DNA of 64,000 nucleotides from CAZCEC01 sp964497615 (GTDB lineage Bacteria; Chloroflexota; Anaerolineae; Anaerolineales; UBA6663). Of the stretch, positions 51,353 through 61,745 are shown one piece after another. The stretch is taken from the NCBI GenBank assembly GCA_964497615.1, contig CAZCEC010000001.1, positions 1-64,000 of the forward strand, read 5' to 3'. The notes below the pieces were generated by a model, which saw only the letters and a list, made by a program, of their open reading frames with translations, did no database searches and was not told where the DNA came from. Numbering within the stretch: position 1 is the stretch's first letter; every line of letters starts with the position of its first letter. The position numbers and the translations under genes are program-made.

Positions 51353-54300
51353 TTAGGGCGGCGGCCGCACTCCATTGGCCTTGGCGTACTTCCCCTCCAG
51401 CGGCAGCAGCACGAAGAAGGTGCTGCCGACCCCAGGGTCGCTCAACACCCAGATGCGGCCGCCGTGACCCTCGACCAAGGCCTTGGCGATCGACAGGCCC
51501 ATGCCATTGTCGCCCAGCCCGGCGATGAGGGGGGCATCGGCGCGGTACAGGCGCGAAAATACGCGTGGCTGGTCCTCGGGCGAAATGCCCCCGCCGGTAT
51601 CGCTCACCGACAAAATCAGGTAGTTGAGCGGATCGGCGCCCGGCCGCTGTTCCGATTGATGCTCGACCGTCAGATGCACGGCCGTATCGTTCTGCGACGC
51701 CGCCCCAGAGTTGCCCAGCAAATGGCTGAAGATTTGCAGCAGGGCGTCGCGGTCGGCCTGGACCGGCGGCAGGTTGGCGGGGATGTCGCACGTCAGTTGC
51801 AGGTTCTTCTCGCGGAAGAGCGCGTCGGAGGCGCGCAGGGCGTCGTCGATCACGCGGCTGACGTCCACGCTCTCCTGGGCCAATTTCAGGTTGCCCGAGT
51901 CGATGTCCATCACTCGAATCAAGTCGTCCAGCAGCACCCCGATCCGTTCCGACGAGGCCTTGATGCGCTCCAAGAATTTCCGCTGGAGGGCGCCAATCAG
52001 CCCGACTGATTCGCTCAGCAGCAGGTCGGCATAGCCGACGATGGACGACATGGGCTGGCGCAGTTCCTGCGTCAACGAGGCGATGACCTCCATATCAGCC
52101 GCCTGGACCGGGCGGGCCGGGGCCGCCGGGGGCGGCGCCAGCCGCAAGCGTTCGCTCTCCGCCAGGGCGCGCCGCGCTTCCGCCAATTCGGCCCCCTGCC
52201 GCGTGAGGCGTTCCTCAGCCTGCGCCAGCGCCTCGAGCATCTCGGACAGGTTTCCTTCCGCGTCGTCGAAGTTGAGACTGGCCGCCGCGGCGGGACGCGG
52301 GCTCTGTTCAGCGCGCGACAGGTCCAGCTCGGTGCGCAGCCGCGCCACCTGCTGACGATAATCGGTTAGCTCTGCCTCCAAAACCTGCAGCCGCTCCGCC
52401 AGGGCTGGGTCGCCCCCTGCCGCCGGTACCGGCGCCGCGACCAGGGTCTCTTCTGGCTGGGCGGTCAGATGCGCCGCGCCCCGAGCCTCGCGCAAGGCCT
52501 GCTGCGCCAGTTCCAGTTGCTCGCGGGTTCCGGCCAGTTCAGTCTGGGTCTGGTTGAACTCGTACTGCGCCTGTTGCAGTTGATCGAGCGCGGCTTCGGC
52601 TTCCCGCCGGAGCTGAGCCTCCTCACCGCGATGCCGCTCGACCTCGGCATGCAGGGCCGCCAATTGGCCCCGCAGCGCTTCAAGCTGGCCGTCGTCAACC
52701 GCGGCTGGCGGCGCCGCGTGCGCCTCGTCCAACTGGCGCTGTCGACCGGCGGCCTCCGCCTCCAGGGCCGCGACGCGCTCCCGCGCGGCTTCCAGTTCCC
52801 GCTGCAAACCGCTCGCGCGCTGCTCGAGTTCGGTTGTCTCGGCTGGCAAGCCGGCCGCCATCGTTTCATCCGCGACGGCCCGCATCGGCTGCGTGGGCGG
52901 CGCGACCACCATTGTTTCGCTTGCCGCGCGCGCCGTCTCCAGCTCAGCCAGGAGCTCCGATTCTCGCCGCCGCAACGCCTCGATCTCCGGCTGGAGGGCA
53001 TGCAGATCGCGCCGTAGGGTTTCCAGCTCGCCGAGTTGGTCGGCGTGTGCCGTGGCGGAGCGCTGCAGGGTCCTTACCTGTTCCGTCAAAGTTTGCGTTT
53101 CCAGCCGCAGTTGCTCAGCCTCGGCTCGGCTGGCCGCGCTGGTTTCCGGGCTGGTGTGCGGCAGGCCGGCGTCAGTGACCTGCAGCCATGCATGGGCAAA
53201 CGGCGCGGCGAGGGCGCCCAGCCAGGCTGCGGCTTCCGGCGGCCAATCCTCCTGACCGGCTGGCGGCCAGACGGCCACCGCCGCTTTCAGTTCGCCTCCC
53301 GGCACCTTAATCGGCGCTAGCAGCCCAGATCCGGCGAAGGGATACCCTGTCGCCTGTGCCAACACCTGGCGGTCAGCGTCATGCTCCGGCGTGCGAAGGC
53401 TGGCGGCTTGATCGTTGTCGAGGGCCTTGGCGATTGCAGCGGCGCTAGGCAGGACGTGGCTGGCGCTGGGGCCGGTTCCGGTGCCGGTCGCCTCCCATCC
53501 CGCCTGCGCGCGGTCATACACGGCCAGGAGTTGGAACCGCCCATCGGGCGCGGGTCCGCTCAGTACCGCGGCGGCGGGCGCATTCAAAGTATGCGCCACG
53601 GCCTGGCTGATCAACCGCGCCAGCCCATCCAGCGTCTGGGCGCCACTAAGCGAGGCCAGGGCCTGGGCTGCCTGCGGGTCAGGAGTGGGCGCCAGCCGCG
53701 TCCCGCCCGGCGCTTCGCTGGGCACAACGCCGGTCGCCGCGGCCAGGGCCGGCTGGCTGCGTTGATAGATAAGCGCGGCGACGAGCGGGACGGCCAAAAT
53801 CTCGAGCAGCCGCGCGGGACCAGCGAAATTCAGCCCCGCAATCAGATTCAGATAGTGCAGGCCGTGGCCGGCGGCCAGCAGTCCCAGGATCGTCAGGCCC
53901 AACGGCCACCGCGGATGGCGGCGGAAGGCCAGTACGAGCGTGATCAGCAGCCCCAGTCCCAGCAAGCCTAGTTGGGCCAGTTCCCAGGCGGTTTCTTGCG
54001 CGGTGCCGTTGTAGAAAGCTGCCGTGCGCGCGGCCGGCGCCCAGGTGGCCCAACTCAGGGCCAGCGCGACGATGACCAACAAGGCCGCCAGGCCCAGAAC
54101 GGCATCGGCCAGACGGCCGGGCCGCGGTGCAAAGAACAGCCACATGACGATTAGGATGCACAGAGTGGAGACGGCCCGGTCAAGCGGGGGGGCAACGACA
54201 TAGCCGTTGATCAGGTTGAGCGCGCTCAGCAGCGCCAGGCTCAGCGTGGCTAGGTACAGCGCGAACATCAGGCCGGCGCCGATGGCCGCGCGCAAGGCCG

Positions 54301-54439
54301 TCCCGTCACGCAGCAGGCTGCGCCCGCGGGCCAGCGCCATGGTCGTGGCGAACCCGACCGTAAAGACGAGCACCAGGTGGTAGACCAGGCTGCCCGGCAG
54401 TTCGCTGATCAGGGCGGCTGCCTGTAGAAAGATGTCCAT
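51353..54439 (-). CDS. 7-TM histidine-kinase-like protein lacking the phospho-acceptor His
   Basis: 1028 aa. Seven hydrophobic segments (1-235), a GAF-type domain (about 265-430), a long coiled coil (about 430-780, rich in Gln/Glu/Ala/Leu), then DHp and ATPase domains. The H-box reads SLTQELRQPMSSIVGY, with Gln791 (CAG at 52069-52067) where His is expected. The catalytic domain keeps G1 DTGGGISPEDQPRVF and G2 NGMGLSIAKALVEGHGG, while the N-box is altered (FSHLLGNSG). It can probably bind ATP but cannot autophosphorylate on the usual residue. The downstream LCP gene suggests an envelope role. No response regulator is adjacent. Confidence 0.82.
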   Translation of the reverse strand: MDIFLQAAALISELPGSLVYHLVLVFTVGFATTMALARGRSLLRDGTALRAAIGAGLMFALYLATLSLALLSALNLINGYVVAPPLDRAVSTLCILIVMWLFFAPRPGRLADAVLGLAALLVIVALALSWATWAPAARTAAFYNGTAQETAWELAQLGLLGLGLLITLVLAFRRHPRWPLGLTILGLLAAGHGLHYLNLIAGLNFAGPARLLEILAVPLVAALIYQRSQPALAAATGVVPSEAPGGTRLAPTPDPQAAQALASLSGAQTLDGLARLISQAVAHTLNAPAAAVLSGPAPDGRFQLLAVYDRAQAGWEATGTGTGPSASHVLPSAAAIAKALDNDQAASLRTPEHDADRQVLAQATGYPFAGSGLLAPIKVPGGELKAAVAVWPPAGQEDWPPEAAAWLGALAAPFAHAWLQVTDAGLPHTSPETSAASRAEAEQLRLETQTLTEQVRTLQRSATAHADQLGELETLRRDLHALQPEIEALRRRESELLAELETARAASETMVVAPPTQPMRAVADETMAAGLPAETTELEQRASGLQRELEAARERVAALEAEAAGRQRQLDEAHAAPPAAVDDGQLEALRGQLAALHAEVERHRGEEAQLRREAEAALDQLQQAQYEFNQTQTELAGTREQLELAQQALREARGAAHLTAQPEETLVAAPVPAAGGDPALAERLQVLEAELTDYRQQVARLRTELDLSRAEQSPRPAAAASLNFDDAEGNLSEMLEALAQAEERLTRQGAELAEARRALAESERLRLAPPPAAPARPVQAADMEVIASLTQELRQPMSSIVGYADLLLSESVGLIGALQRKFLERIKASSERIGVLLDDLIRVMDIDSGNLKLAQESVDVSRVIDDALRASDALFREKNLQLTCDIPANLPPVQADRDALLQIFSHLLGNSGAASQNDTAVHLTVEHQSEQRPGADPLNYLILSVSDTGGGISPEDQPRVFSRLYRADAPLIAGLGDNGMGLSIAKALVEGHGGRIWVLSDPGVGSTFFVLLPLEGKYAKANGVRPPP

Positions 54440-54486
54440 GCGCCTCGACGCCGAGCCGGATGAGAATTCCCGTCAGACTGAGCCGG

Positions 54487-54492
54487 ATTATA
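54487..54492 (-). promoter_or_regulatory. Promoter of the His-kinase-like gene (extended -10)
   Basis: Minus strand TGCTATAAT: perfect TATAAT (54492-54487) with the extended -10 TG, like the minC and mreB promoters; no consensus -35. It lies 47 bp before the ATG at 54439. Confidence 0.6.
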
Positions 54493-54516
54493 GCATTTTG
54501 GCCGGCATCTTGCACG

Positions 54517-54544
54517 TTGACAAAACACGCGATCGGGGTAGAAT
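54517..54544 (+). promoter_or_regulatory. tRNA-Leu promoter
   Basis: -35 TTGACA (54517-54522), 16-bp spacer, -10 TAGAAT (54539-54544). It lies 11 bp before the tRNA. Confidence 0.8.
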
Positions 54545-54555
54545 GCTGCCTGCGA

Positions 54556-54639
54556 GCCGAAGTGGCGGAATTGGCAGACGCGCTACGTTCAGGGCGTAGT
54601 GGCCGTAAGGTCGTCTGGGTTCAACTCCCAGCTTCGGCA
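54556..54639 (+). tRNA. tRNA-Leu (anticodon CAG)
   Basis: Type II tRNA with a long variable arm. Acceptor GCCGAAG / CTTCGGC, anticodon stem CTACG/CGTAG with loop TTCAGGG (anticodon CAG), variable arm near TGGCCGTAAGGTCGT, and T loop TTCAACT. Discriminator A; CCA is not encoded (CCT follows). 84 nt. Confidence 0.96.
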
Positions 54640-54643
54640 CCTG

Positions 54644-54673
54644 AAAAATCCCGGGAGCACCCTGGGATTTTTT
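54644..54673 (+). terminator. Terminator of tRNA-Leu
   Basis: AAAAATCCCGGG / CCTGGGATTTTT stem (12 bp with one G-T pair, 5-nt loop) ending in a T-run, four bases after the tRNA. Confidence 0.9.
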
Positions 54674-54777
54674 GATTTGCCGCGGGCGATGGTGTGCTCC
54701 GTTGGCCCTCGCTCCGGCAGGGTGGCCGGCAGGGTCGTCGGATCCAACCACGCCTCCCTGGAAAACTCGCCGTAGTC

Positions 54778-54816
54778 GCGCCCTTTATGGGCGCGGCCCG
54801 CTGGGTGCCCAGCGGG
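54778..54816. other. Two adjacent hairpins in a gene-free interval
   Basis: GCGCCC-TTTAT-GGGCGC (54778-54794) and CCCGCTGGG-TG-CCCAGCGGG (54797-54816) are perfect inverted repeats in the 310-bp stretch 54640-54949, which otherwise holds only the tRNA-Leu terminator and the Shine-Dalgarno of the next gene. No reading frame or known RNA family is evident. Confidence 0.4.
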
Positions 54817-54949
54817 GTCGGCAGGGCGAAACCCCGCCGCTGCGGGCAATCCAGGCCAAAGCGATTCAGATGCGACTGCCCTGGAGTGCCCGGTTGCAGC
54901 CGGCCGCGGTTGGAGTATCATGCGGGGTAACGGGACTAAGGAGGAGGCT

Positions 54950-55363
54950 GTGACGCAAACCACGCGGACCGGCAAGCGGCCGCCGCTGTCCCTTATGCAG
55001 GTCGTCGCCGTGCTTGCGTTGGCGGCGGGGCTTTTCGTCATGCTGGACTTCAACCGCCGGCAGGCGGAAGCGCAGCGGTTGGAGGCGGACAGCCACCAGG
55101 CCGCGACCGAGGTGGCCCAGCTCGAATATGAGCATGCGGTCCTTGAGACGCAAGTGGCCTACGCGACGACCGACGCCGCCGTCATCGAGTGGGCGCACGA
55201 GCAGGGCAAGCTGGTGCAGGGCGATGAGGTGCTGGTTGTGCCGCTGCTGCCCACAGCCGCGCCAACCGCCGCCGCCGCGCCAGTTTCGCCTCCCCCGCTG
55301 CCGCCCACCTGGACCCTGTGGTGGAGCTTGTTCTTTGACTGGAGTCCCCCCGCCGTGCGCTGA
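54950..55363 (+). CDS. FtsB/DivIC-like septum protein
   Basis: 137 aa from GTG 54950, with GAGGAGG at Shine-Dalgarno distance. A cytoplasmic basic N-terminus, one transmembrane helix (MQVVAVLALAAGLFVMLDF), a short coiled coil (RRQAEAQRLEADSHQAATEVAQLEYEHAVLETQVAYATTD), and the DivIC-type AAVIEWAHEQGKLVQGDEVLV close, then a Pro/Ala tail ending in an aromatic patch (PPTWTLWWSLFFDW). It fits the small division-site proteins that bridge FtsL and FtsQ, but with an unusual C-terminal tail. Confidence 0.75.
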   Translation: MTQTTRTGKRPPLSLMQVVAVLALAAGLFVMLDFNRRQAEAQRLEADSHQAATEVAQLEYEHAVLETQVAYATTDAAVIEWAHEQGKLVQGDEVLVVPLLPTAAPTAAAAPVSPPPLPPTWTLWWSLFFDWSPPAVR

Positions 55364-55370
55364 ATTGGAC

Positions 55371-55398
55371 CGGCCCAGGCGGCGCGCCGCCTGGGCCG
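55371..55398. terminator. Hairpin between convergent genes
   Basis: A perfect 28-nt dyad (CGGCCCAGGCGGCG and complement) between the FtsB-like gene and the Ca-ATPase gene, with little T-run on either side. Probably a bidirectional terminator. Confidence 0.6.
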
Positions 55399-55428
55399 AT
55401 ATTCAATCCGCCGCCCCTTACCCCGGCG

Positions 55429-58400
55429 TCAGGACGTCACCGTTCCAAACCAGCCGCGCCGCTCCATCCACTTCGCCAGTTCCAGCACCGGCGAAATCGT
55501 CAGCGACAGCGCCCCCACGACAAGCCAATCCACCACTGGCAGGCTAAACGTCCCAAACGGTTCGTGCAGAACCGGCAGATAGACGATGAAGAACAGCAGC
55601 ACCAGCTCCCACACGATGGACAGGTTCAGCCACTTGTTGGCAAACGGGCGGACGAGCACCGAGTGCCGGTCGGACCGGAAGTTGTAGGCCTTGAAGAACT
55701 GAATCAGCACCAGCGAGACGAACGTCATCGTCATCGCCTCCTCCAGGCTGCGGCCCGAGTTCAGCGCCCACGCAAACAAGCTCAGGTTAACCAGCGCCGA
55801 CCACACGCCGCCGACCGTCATCAGGGTGACGACGGGGCGCGTGAAGATGCCCGTGCGCGGGTTGCGCGGCTTGCGGCGCATCAGGTCGCGCTCGGGCGGG
55901 TCCACCGCCAGGGCCAGCGCCGGCAGCCCATCCGTTGCCAGGTTGACGTACAGGATCTGCACGGCCGTGAGGGGCAGGGGCAGCCCCAACAGGGTGGCGC
56001 CGGCCATCAGCCCGATTTCCCCGATGTTGGACGACAACAGGTACATCAGGTACTTCTTGATGTTGCCGAAGATGCCCCGGCCTTCCTCCACCGCCGCCAC
56101 AATTGAGGCGAAGTTGTCATCGGTCAGGGTCATGGCCGCCGCTTCCTTGGTGACATCGGTGCCGGTGATTCCCATGGCGATGCCGATGTCGGCCTTCTTG
56201 AGAGCGGGCGCGTCGTTCACGCCGTCGCCGGTCATGGCCACGATGTGGCCCTTGTTCTGGAGGGCAGCCACGACGCGCAGCTTGTGCGCGGGTGACACGC
56301 GCGCATAGACCTCGATGGACTCCACCTCACGCTCAAAGGCGGCCTCCTCCATCGCCTCCAACTCTGGGCCGGTGACAACCCGGCCGGTCTTGAGTAGACC
56401 CAGCTCGCGCGCCACCGCCTGAGCGGTGAGCGGGTGGTCGCCCGTGATCATCACCGGCTTGATGCCGGCCCGTTCGCATGTCTGGATGGCGGCCTTGGCC
56501 TCGGGCCGGGGCGGGTCGATCATCCCGATCAGCCCCAGGAAGGTCATGCCGGTCTCAGCCGCCTCCAGGTCAGGGCTGGGCTTAGCAGCCACGGCCAGCA
56601 CGCGCAGGGCACCGCCCGCCATCTGGCGCGCCGTCTCTAGAATGGCCTCGCGGCTGGCTGCGTCCAGCGCGGCCTCGCCGCTGGCGGCCAGGTGGCGGCT
56701 GCACGACTCCAGGATGATCTCCGGCGCGCCCTTGGAATAGGCCACCGTGCCGTCCGGCTCGCGGTGCAGGGTGGTCATGCGTTTCGTCTCGGACGTGAAG
56801 GGAATCTCGTTCAGGCGCGGGAACTGGGCCTCCAGCTCGGACTTGTTCAGGCCAGCCTTGGCGGCGGCCACCACCAGCGCGCCCTCGGTCGGGTCGCCGC
56901 GCACATGCCAGCGGTTGTCGGGCGGGGCGGTGTGGATGACGGCGTCGGAGGCCAGCACAGCCCCCCGCAGCAACCGCTGCAGTGCGGCGTCGGGCTCAAC
57001 GGCCTGGCCCGCGTAAGTGAACTCGCCATGGGGTTCATACCCAGCGCCGGATACTTCCAGGGTCCGGCCGGCCACCAACACCTGGCGGGCTGTCATCTCG
57101 TCCTTGGTGAGGGTGCCGGTCTTATCGGAGCAGATGATGGACGTGCTGCCGAGGGTCTCGACCGCGGGCAGCCGGCGCATCAGGGCGTTGCGGCGGGCCA
57201 TCGCCTGCACGCCGATGGCCAGGGAGATGGTGACCACGGCGGGCAGGCCTTCGGGCACGACGGCCCCGGCTAGCGCGATGCCAAAGATCACCATCTCGAT
57301 GATGGGCTGGCCGCGAAACAGGCCCAGGGCGACGATGACGGCCACCACCCCAAACGCGGCGCGGGCCAGCGCATGGCCGACCTTGTCCAGGTTTTCCTGG
57401 AGGGGGGTCTTTCCGGTCTCCACGGCCTGCAGCATCTGCGCTATCTTGCCGAACTCGGTGCGCATCCCGGTGGCGACCACCAGTCCGCGTCCGCGGCCGT
57501 AGGTAGCGGCAGTGCCGGCGTAGGCCAGGTTCTTGCGGTCGCCGACGGGGAGGCCGGCGTTGGCCAGGGGGGCGGTGTGCTTTTCGACCGGGACCGACTC
57601 GCCCGTGAGGGCGGCCTCCTCCACTTGCAGATTGACAGCTTCGATCAGGCGCACGTCAGCCGGGATCTTGTCGCCCGCGGTCAAGCGCACCACATCGCCG
57701 GGCACGAGGTCGCGGGCGGGGAGTTCCACCTCGCCGCCGTCACGCAGGACGGTGGCAGTGGGGGCGGCCATTCGCCGCAGGGCCTCGATCGCGCGCTCGG
57801 CGCGATACTCCTGGACAAAGCCAAGGAAGACGGCGAAGAGCACGATCACGGCGATGGCGACAGCCTCCACTCCGTGGCCGAGGAAGGCCGACAGGGCGGT
57901 GGCAATCAGCAGGATCACGATCAGGATGTTCTTGAACTGCTCGACGAGGAGCGTAAGGGGTGAGATGCGGTGAGCGGCTTGCAGTTCGTTGGGCCCGTGC
58001 TCCGCCAGCCGGCGGGCGGCCTCGGCGCTGTCCAGGCCGCCGGGGGTCGAACCAAGCTCGCCGAAGGCGGCCTGGACGGGCAGGGTGTGCCAAGCTGTGG
58101 GGGCGGGGCCCGGCGGTGCGGCGGGGACTCTGGGGCCGCGACCGCCGGCTGCGGCGGTGGGGCGACTGGCGGCGGCTGGGTGGGCCGGCGCCAAGTCGGA
58201 GGGGAGGGGCTGGGTGGACATGAAGATCAGCCGGTCAAAGCTGTACAGCGCGGCGGCCATGGCGACGAGCACGGCCAGGGGCAGGCAACTGGCGAGCGCC
58301 AACGTGCTCTGGTTGAGCCACACGGCGCCGAGCATACCGGCGCCGCCCAGCACCAGCGCTGGCCAGATCAGCCAGCGCCAGCGCGGCGGGAGCGGGAAGT

Positions 58401-58443
58401 AGTGACCTAGGCTACGGCGGTCGGGTCTTGGGGCCATCATCAT
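55429..58443 (-). CDS. P-type Ca2+-ATPase (P2A/P2B type)
   Basis: 1004 aa. Phosphorylation motif SDKTGTLTKDEM (Asp440), actuator loop EEAALTGESVPVEK, hinge MTGDGVNDAPALKKADIGIAMG, and TM4 GAVVPEGLPAVVTISLAIGVQ with the cation-coordinating PEGLP. C-terminal TM helices are complete. Unusually, it has a ~75-residue N-terminal extension with two hydrophobic segments and a Pro/Ala linker ahead of the usual N-terminus (QAAFGELGSTPGGLDSAEAARRL). GGAG lies 6 nt before the third ATG (58437), supporting translation of the extension. Calcium export to the outside is the expected role. Confidence 0.93.
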   Translation of the reverse strand: MMMAPRPDRRSLGHYFPLPPRWRWLIWPALVLGGAGMLGAVWLNQSTLALASCLPLAVLVAMAAALYSFDRLIFMSTQPLPSDLAPAHPAAASRPTAAAGGRGPRVPAAPPGPAPTAWHTLPVQAAFGELGSTPGGLDSAEAARRLAEHGPNELQAAHRISPLTLLVEQFKNILIVILLIATALSAFLGHGVEAVAIAVIVLFAVFLGFVQEYRAERAIEALRRMAAPTATVLRDGGEVELPARDLVPGDVVRLTAGDKIPADVRLIEAVNLQVEEAALTGESVPVEKHTAPLANAGLPVGDRKNLAYAGTAATYGRGRGLVVATGMRTEFGKIAQMLQAVETGKTPLQENLDKVGHALARAAFGVVAVIVALGLFRGQPIIEMVIFGIALAGAVVPEGLPAVVTISLAIGVQAMARRNALMRRLPAVETLGSTSIICSDKTGTLTKDEMTARQVLVAGRTLEVSGAGYEPHGEFTYAGQAVEPDAALQRLLRGAVLASDAVIHTAPPDNRWHVRGDPTEGALVVAAAKAGLNKSELEAQFPRLNEIPFTSETKRMTTLHREPDGTVAYSKGAPEIILESCSRHLAASGEAALDAASREAILETARQMAGGALRVLAVAAKPSPDLEAAETGMTFLGLIGMIDPPRPEAKAAIQTCERAGIKPVMITGDHPLTAQAVARELGLLKTGRVVTGPELEAMEEAAFEREVESIEVYARVSPAHKLRVVAALQNKGHIVAMTGDGVNDAPALKKADIGIAMGITGTDVTKEAAAMTLTDDNFASIVAAVEEGRGIFGNIKKYLMYLLSSNIGEIGLMAGATLLGLPLPLTAVQILYVNLATDGLPALALAVDPPERDLMRRKPRNPRTGIFTRPVVTLMTVGGVWSALVNLSLFAWALNSGRSLEEAMTMTFVSLVLIQFFKAYNFRSDRHSVLVRPFANKWLNLSIVWELVLLFFIVYLPVLHEPFGTFSLPVVDWLVVGALSLTISPVLELAKWMERRGWFGTVTS

Positions 58444-58557
58444 CTCCGCATGTTAACAACAGGGTTGGGCCGCCGCGGGCAGTACCCGCACGCAGCCGAA
58501 TCGGAAGCGCGCCTGGTGGCGAAAACGCGGTGTGTGGGTTAGCCGGGCGGCGCCTGG

Positions 58558-58854
58558 CTAGCGGCTGGACGTCAGTTGAGGCGGGCGGGGCAGGATGGCG
58601 GGAGGGGTGGCGCGGCCGAAGGGGCGCGCTGGCGGGCCGGCCGCGGTCCACGCCACTGATGGGCCGACGGGGGACGCATTCAGCAAGCCCTCATCGGGGT
58701 CACTGTCGTCGAAGGTCAGGACGGAGGTTAAGTCCAACGAGCGCGGTGCGTCGTCGTCGGCCGCGTGCCAGGGAGCCGCATCCGGGGCGGCGACAGGCAG
58801 TAGTGCGCCGAAGGCCACAGCGACGAGCGTGAGGATCGGTAGCCAGGATCGCAT
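58558..58854 (-). CDS. Small secreted protein, unknown
   Basis: 98 aa. A clear signal peptide (MRSWLPILTLVAVAFGALLPVAAPDAAPW) precedes a low-complexity, acidic then Pro-rich mature part (DDDAPRSLDLTSVLTFDDSDPDEG). No family recognised. It is 114 bp upstream of the ATPase start on the same strand. Could be a spurious frame, but the signal peptide is convincing. Confidence 0.45.
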   Translation of the reverse strand: MRSWLPILTLVAVAFGALLPVAAPDAAPWHAADDDAPRSLDLTSVLTFDDSDPDEGLLNASPVGPSVAWTAAGPPARPFGRATPPAILPRPPQLTSSR

Positions 58855-58982
58855 GGTGCGGATCAGTTGCGCACGGGGCCGGCGACATGGGCCTCGCCCA
58901 ACCGCCGGGCAGCGGCATGGATTCTATCATTGGCGGTGGGCATGTCAACCGGAGTGCGATAAATGTCCAGTTTCAGGTTTCC

Positions 58983-59011
58983 TTGACGGGGGGCGATGGG
59001 GCTGGTATACT
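58983..59011 (+). promoter_or_regulatory. tRNA-fMet promoter
   Basis: -35 TTGACG (58983-58988), 17-bp spacer, -10 TATACT (59006-59011), 45 bp before the tRNA. Confidence 0.75.
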
Positions 59012-59056
59012 CACCCCCAGTCGCGGGACAGTCAACGCCGCGAATGCACACCTTGA

Positions 59057-59128
59057 TGCGGGGTAGAGCAGTGGCAGCTCGTCGGGCTCATAACCCGGAG
59101 GTCCTAGGTTCGAATCCTAGCCCCGCTA
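59057..59128 (+). tRNA. Initiator tRNA-fMet (anticodon CAU)
   Basis: Anticodon loop CTCATAA (CAT). Initiator marks: three consecutive G-C pairs in the lower anticodon stem (GGG/CCC), A11-U24 in the D stem, and an unpaired 1-72 position. The acceptor reads TGCGGGG/CCCCGCT, giving a T-T (U-U) mismatch at 1-72 instead of the usual C-A. Discriminator A; CCA not encoded. 72 nt. Confidence 0.93.
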
Positions 59129-59135
59129 CTCAAAA

Positions 59136-59164
59136 CAAACCGCAGCCCCGAGGGCTGCGGTTTG
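59136..59164 (+). terminator. Terminator of tRNA-fMet
   Basis: Perfect 13-bp stem CAAACCGCAGCCC / GGGCTGCGGTTTG with a 3-nt loop, starting 7 bases after the tRNA. It also precedes the katG stop on the other strand, so may work for both. Confidence 0.85.
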
Positions 59165-59200
59165 TCAGTTAAGCCGGCGGTGCGTCGGTGCCGGCCCCGC

Positions 59201-61406
<2,206 letters not shown>

Positions 61407-61546
61407 GCTGTCTGCTCCTTTGGTGGGATGGTTGGTCTACTTGAGGTGTCGTACTTGGCTGTCCAACGAGCCAATGCTGTGGCCTTCAATTGCCGCACCG
61501 CACCGGTGCCGTTCACCTTCCCCAGCTTCGCGGAAAACAGTCCATG

Positions 61547-61626
61547 GCGGCGCCGCGTTGCGTGGCGCCGCATCGTCCCTGACCGGCTTGGTGCGGTCTG
61601 GCGAAATGCTTGCACCGCGAATTATA
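61547..61626 (-). promoter_or_regulatory. katG upstream region: -10 box and inverted repeat
   Basis: In the 339-bp gene-free interval 61407-61745, a perfect TATAAT lies at 61626-61621 on the minus strand without a good -35. Downstream in the presumed 5' leader (about 200 nt), GCGGCGCC (61547-61554) and GGCGCCGC (61564-61571) form an 8-bp inverted repeat with a 9-nt loop. No OxyR-, Fur- or PerR-like box was recognised. Confidence 0.45.
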
Positions 61627-61745
61627 CGCCGAACGGGCGCGCCTTTGCCACCGGTCGAACAACCTTATCCGGAGTGATTCGGTCAGGATTAACCGTTACT
61701 CAATCAGGCTTGGTCCCCGCATGTCGACGTTCCCCCTTTGGCCGC

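Noticed and set aside
54488..55053. Minus-strand frames over the tRNA-Leu region encoding Pro/Arg-rich peptides
   Set aside because: They run through the tRNA gene and its terminator, so they are not real genes.
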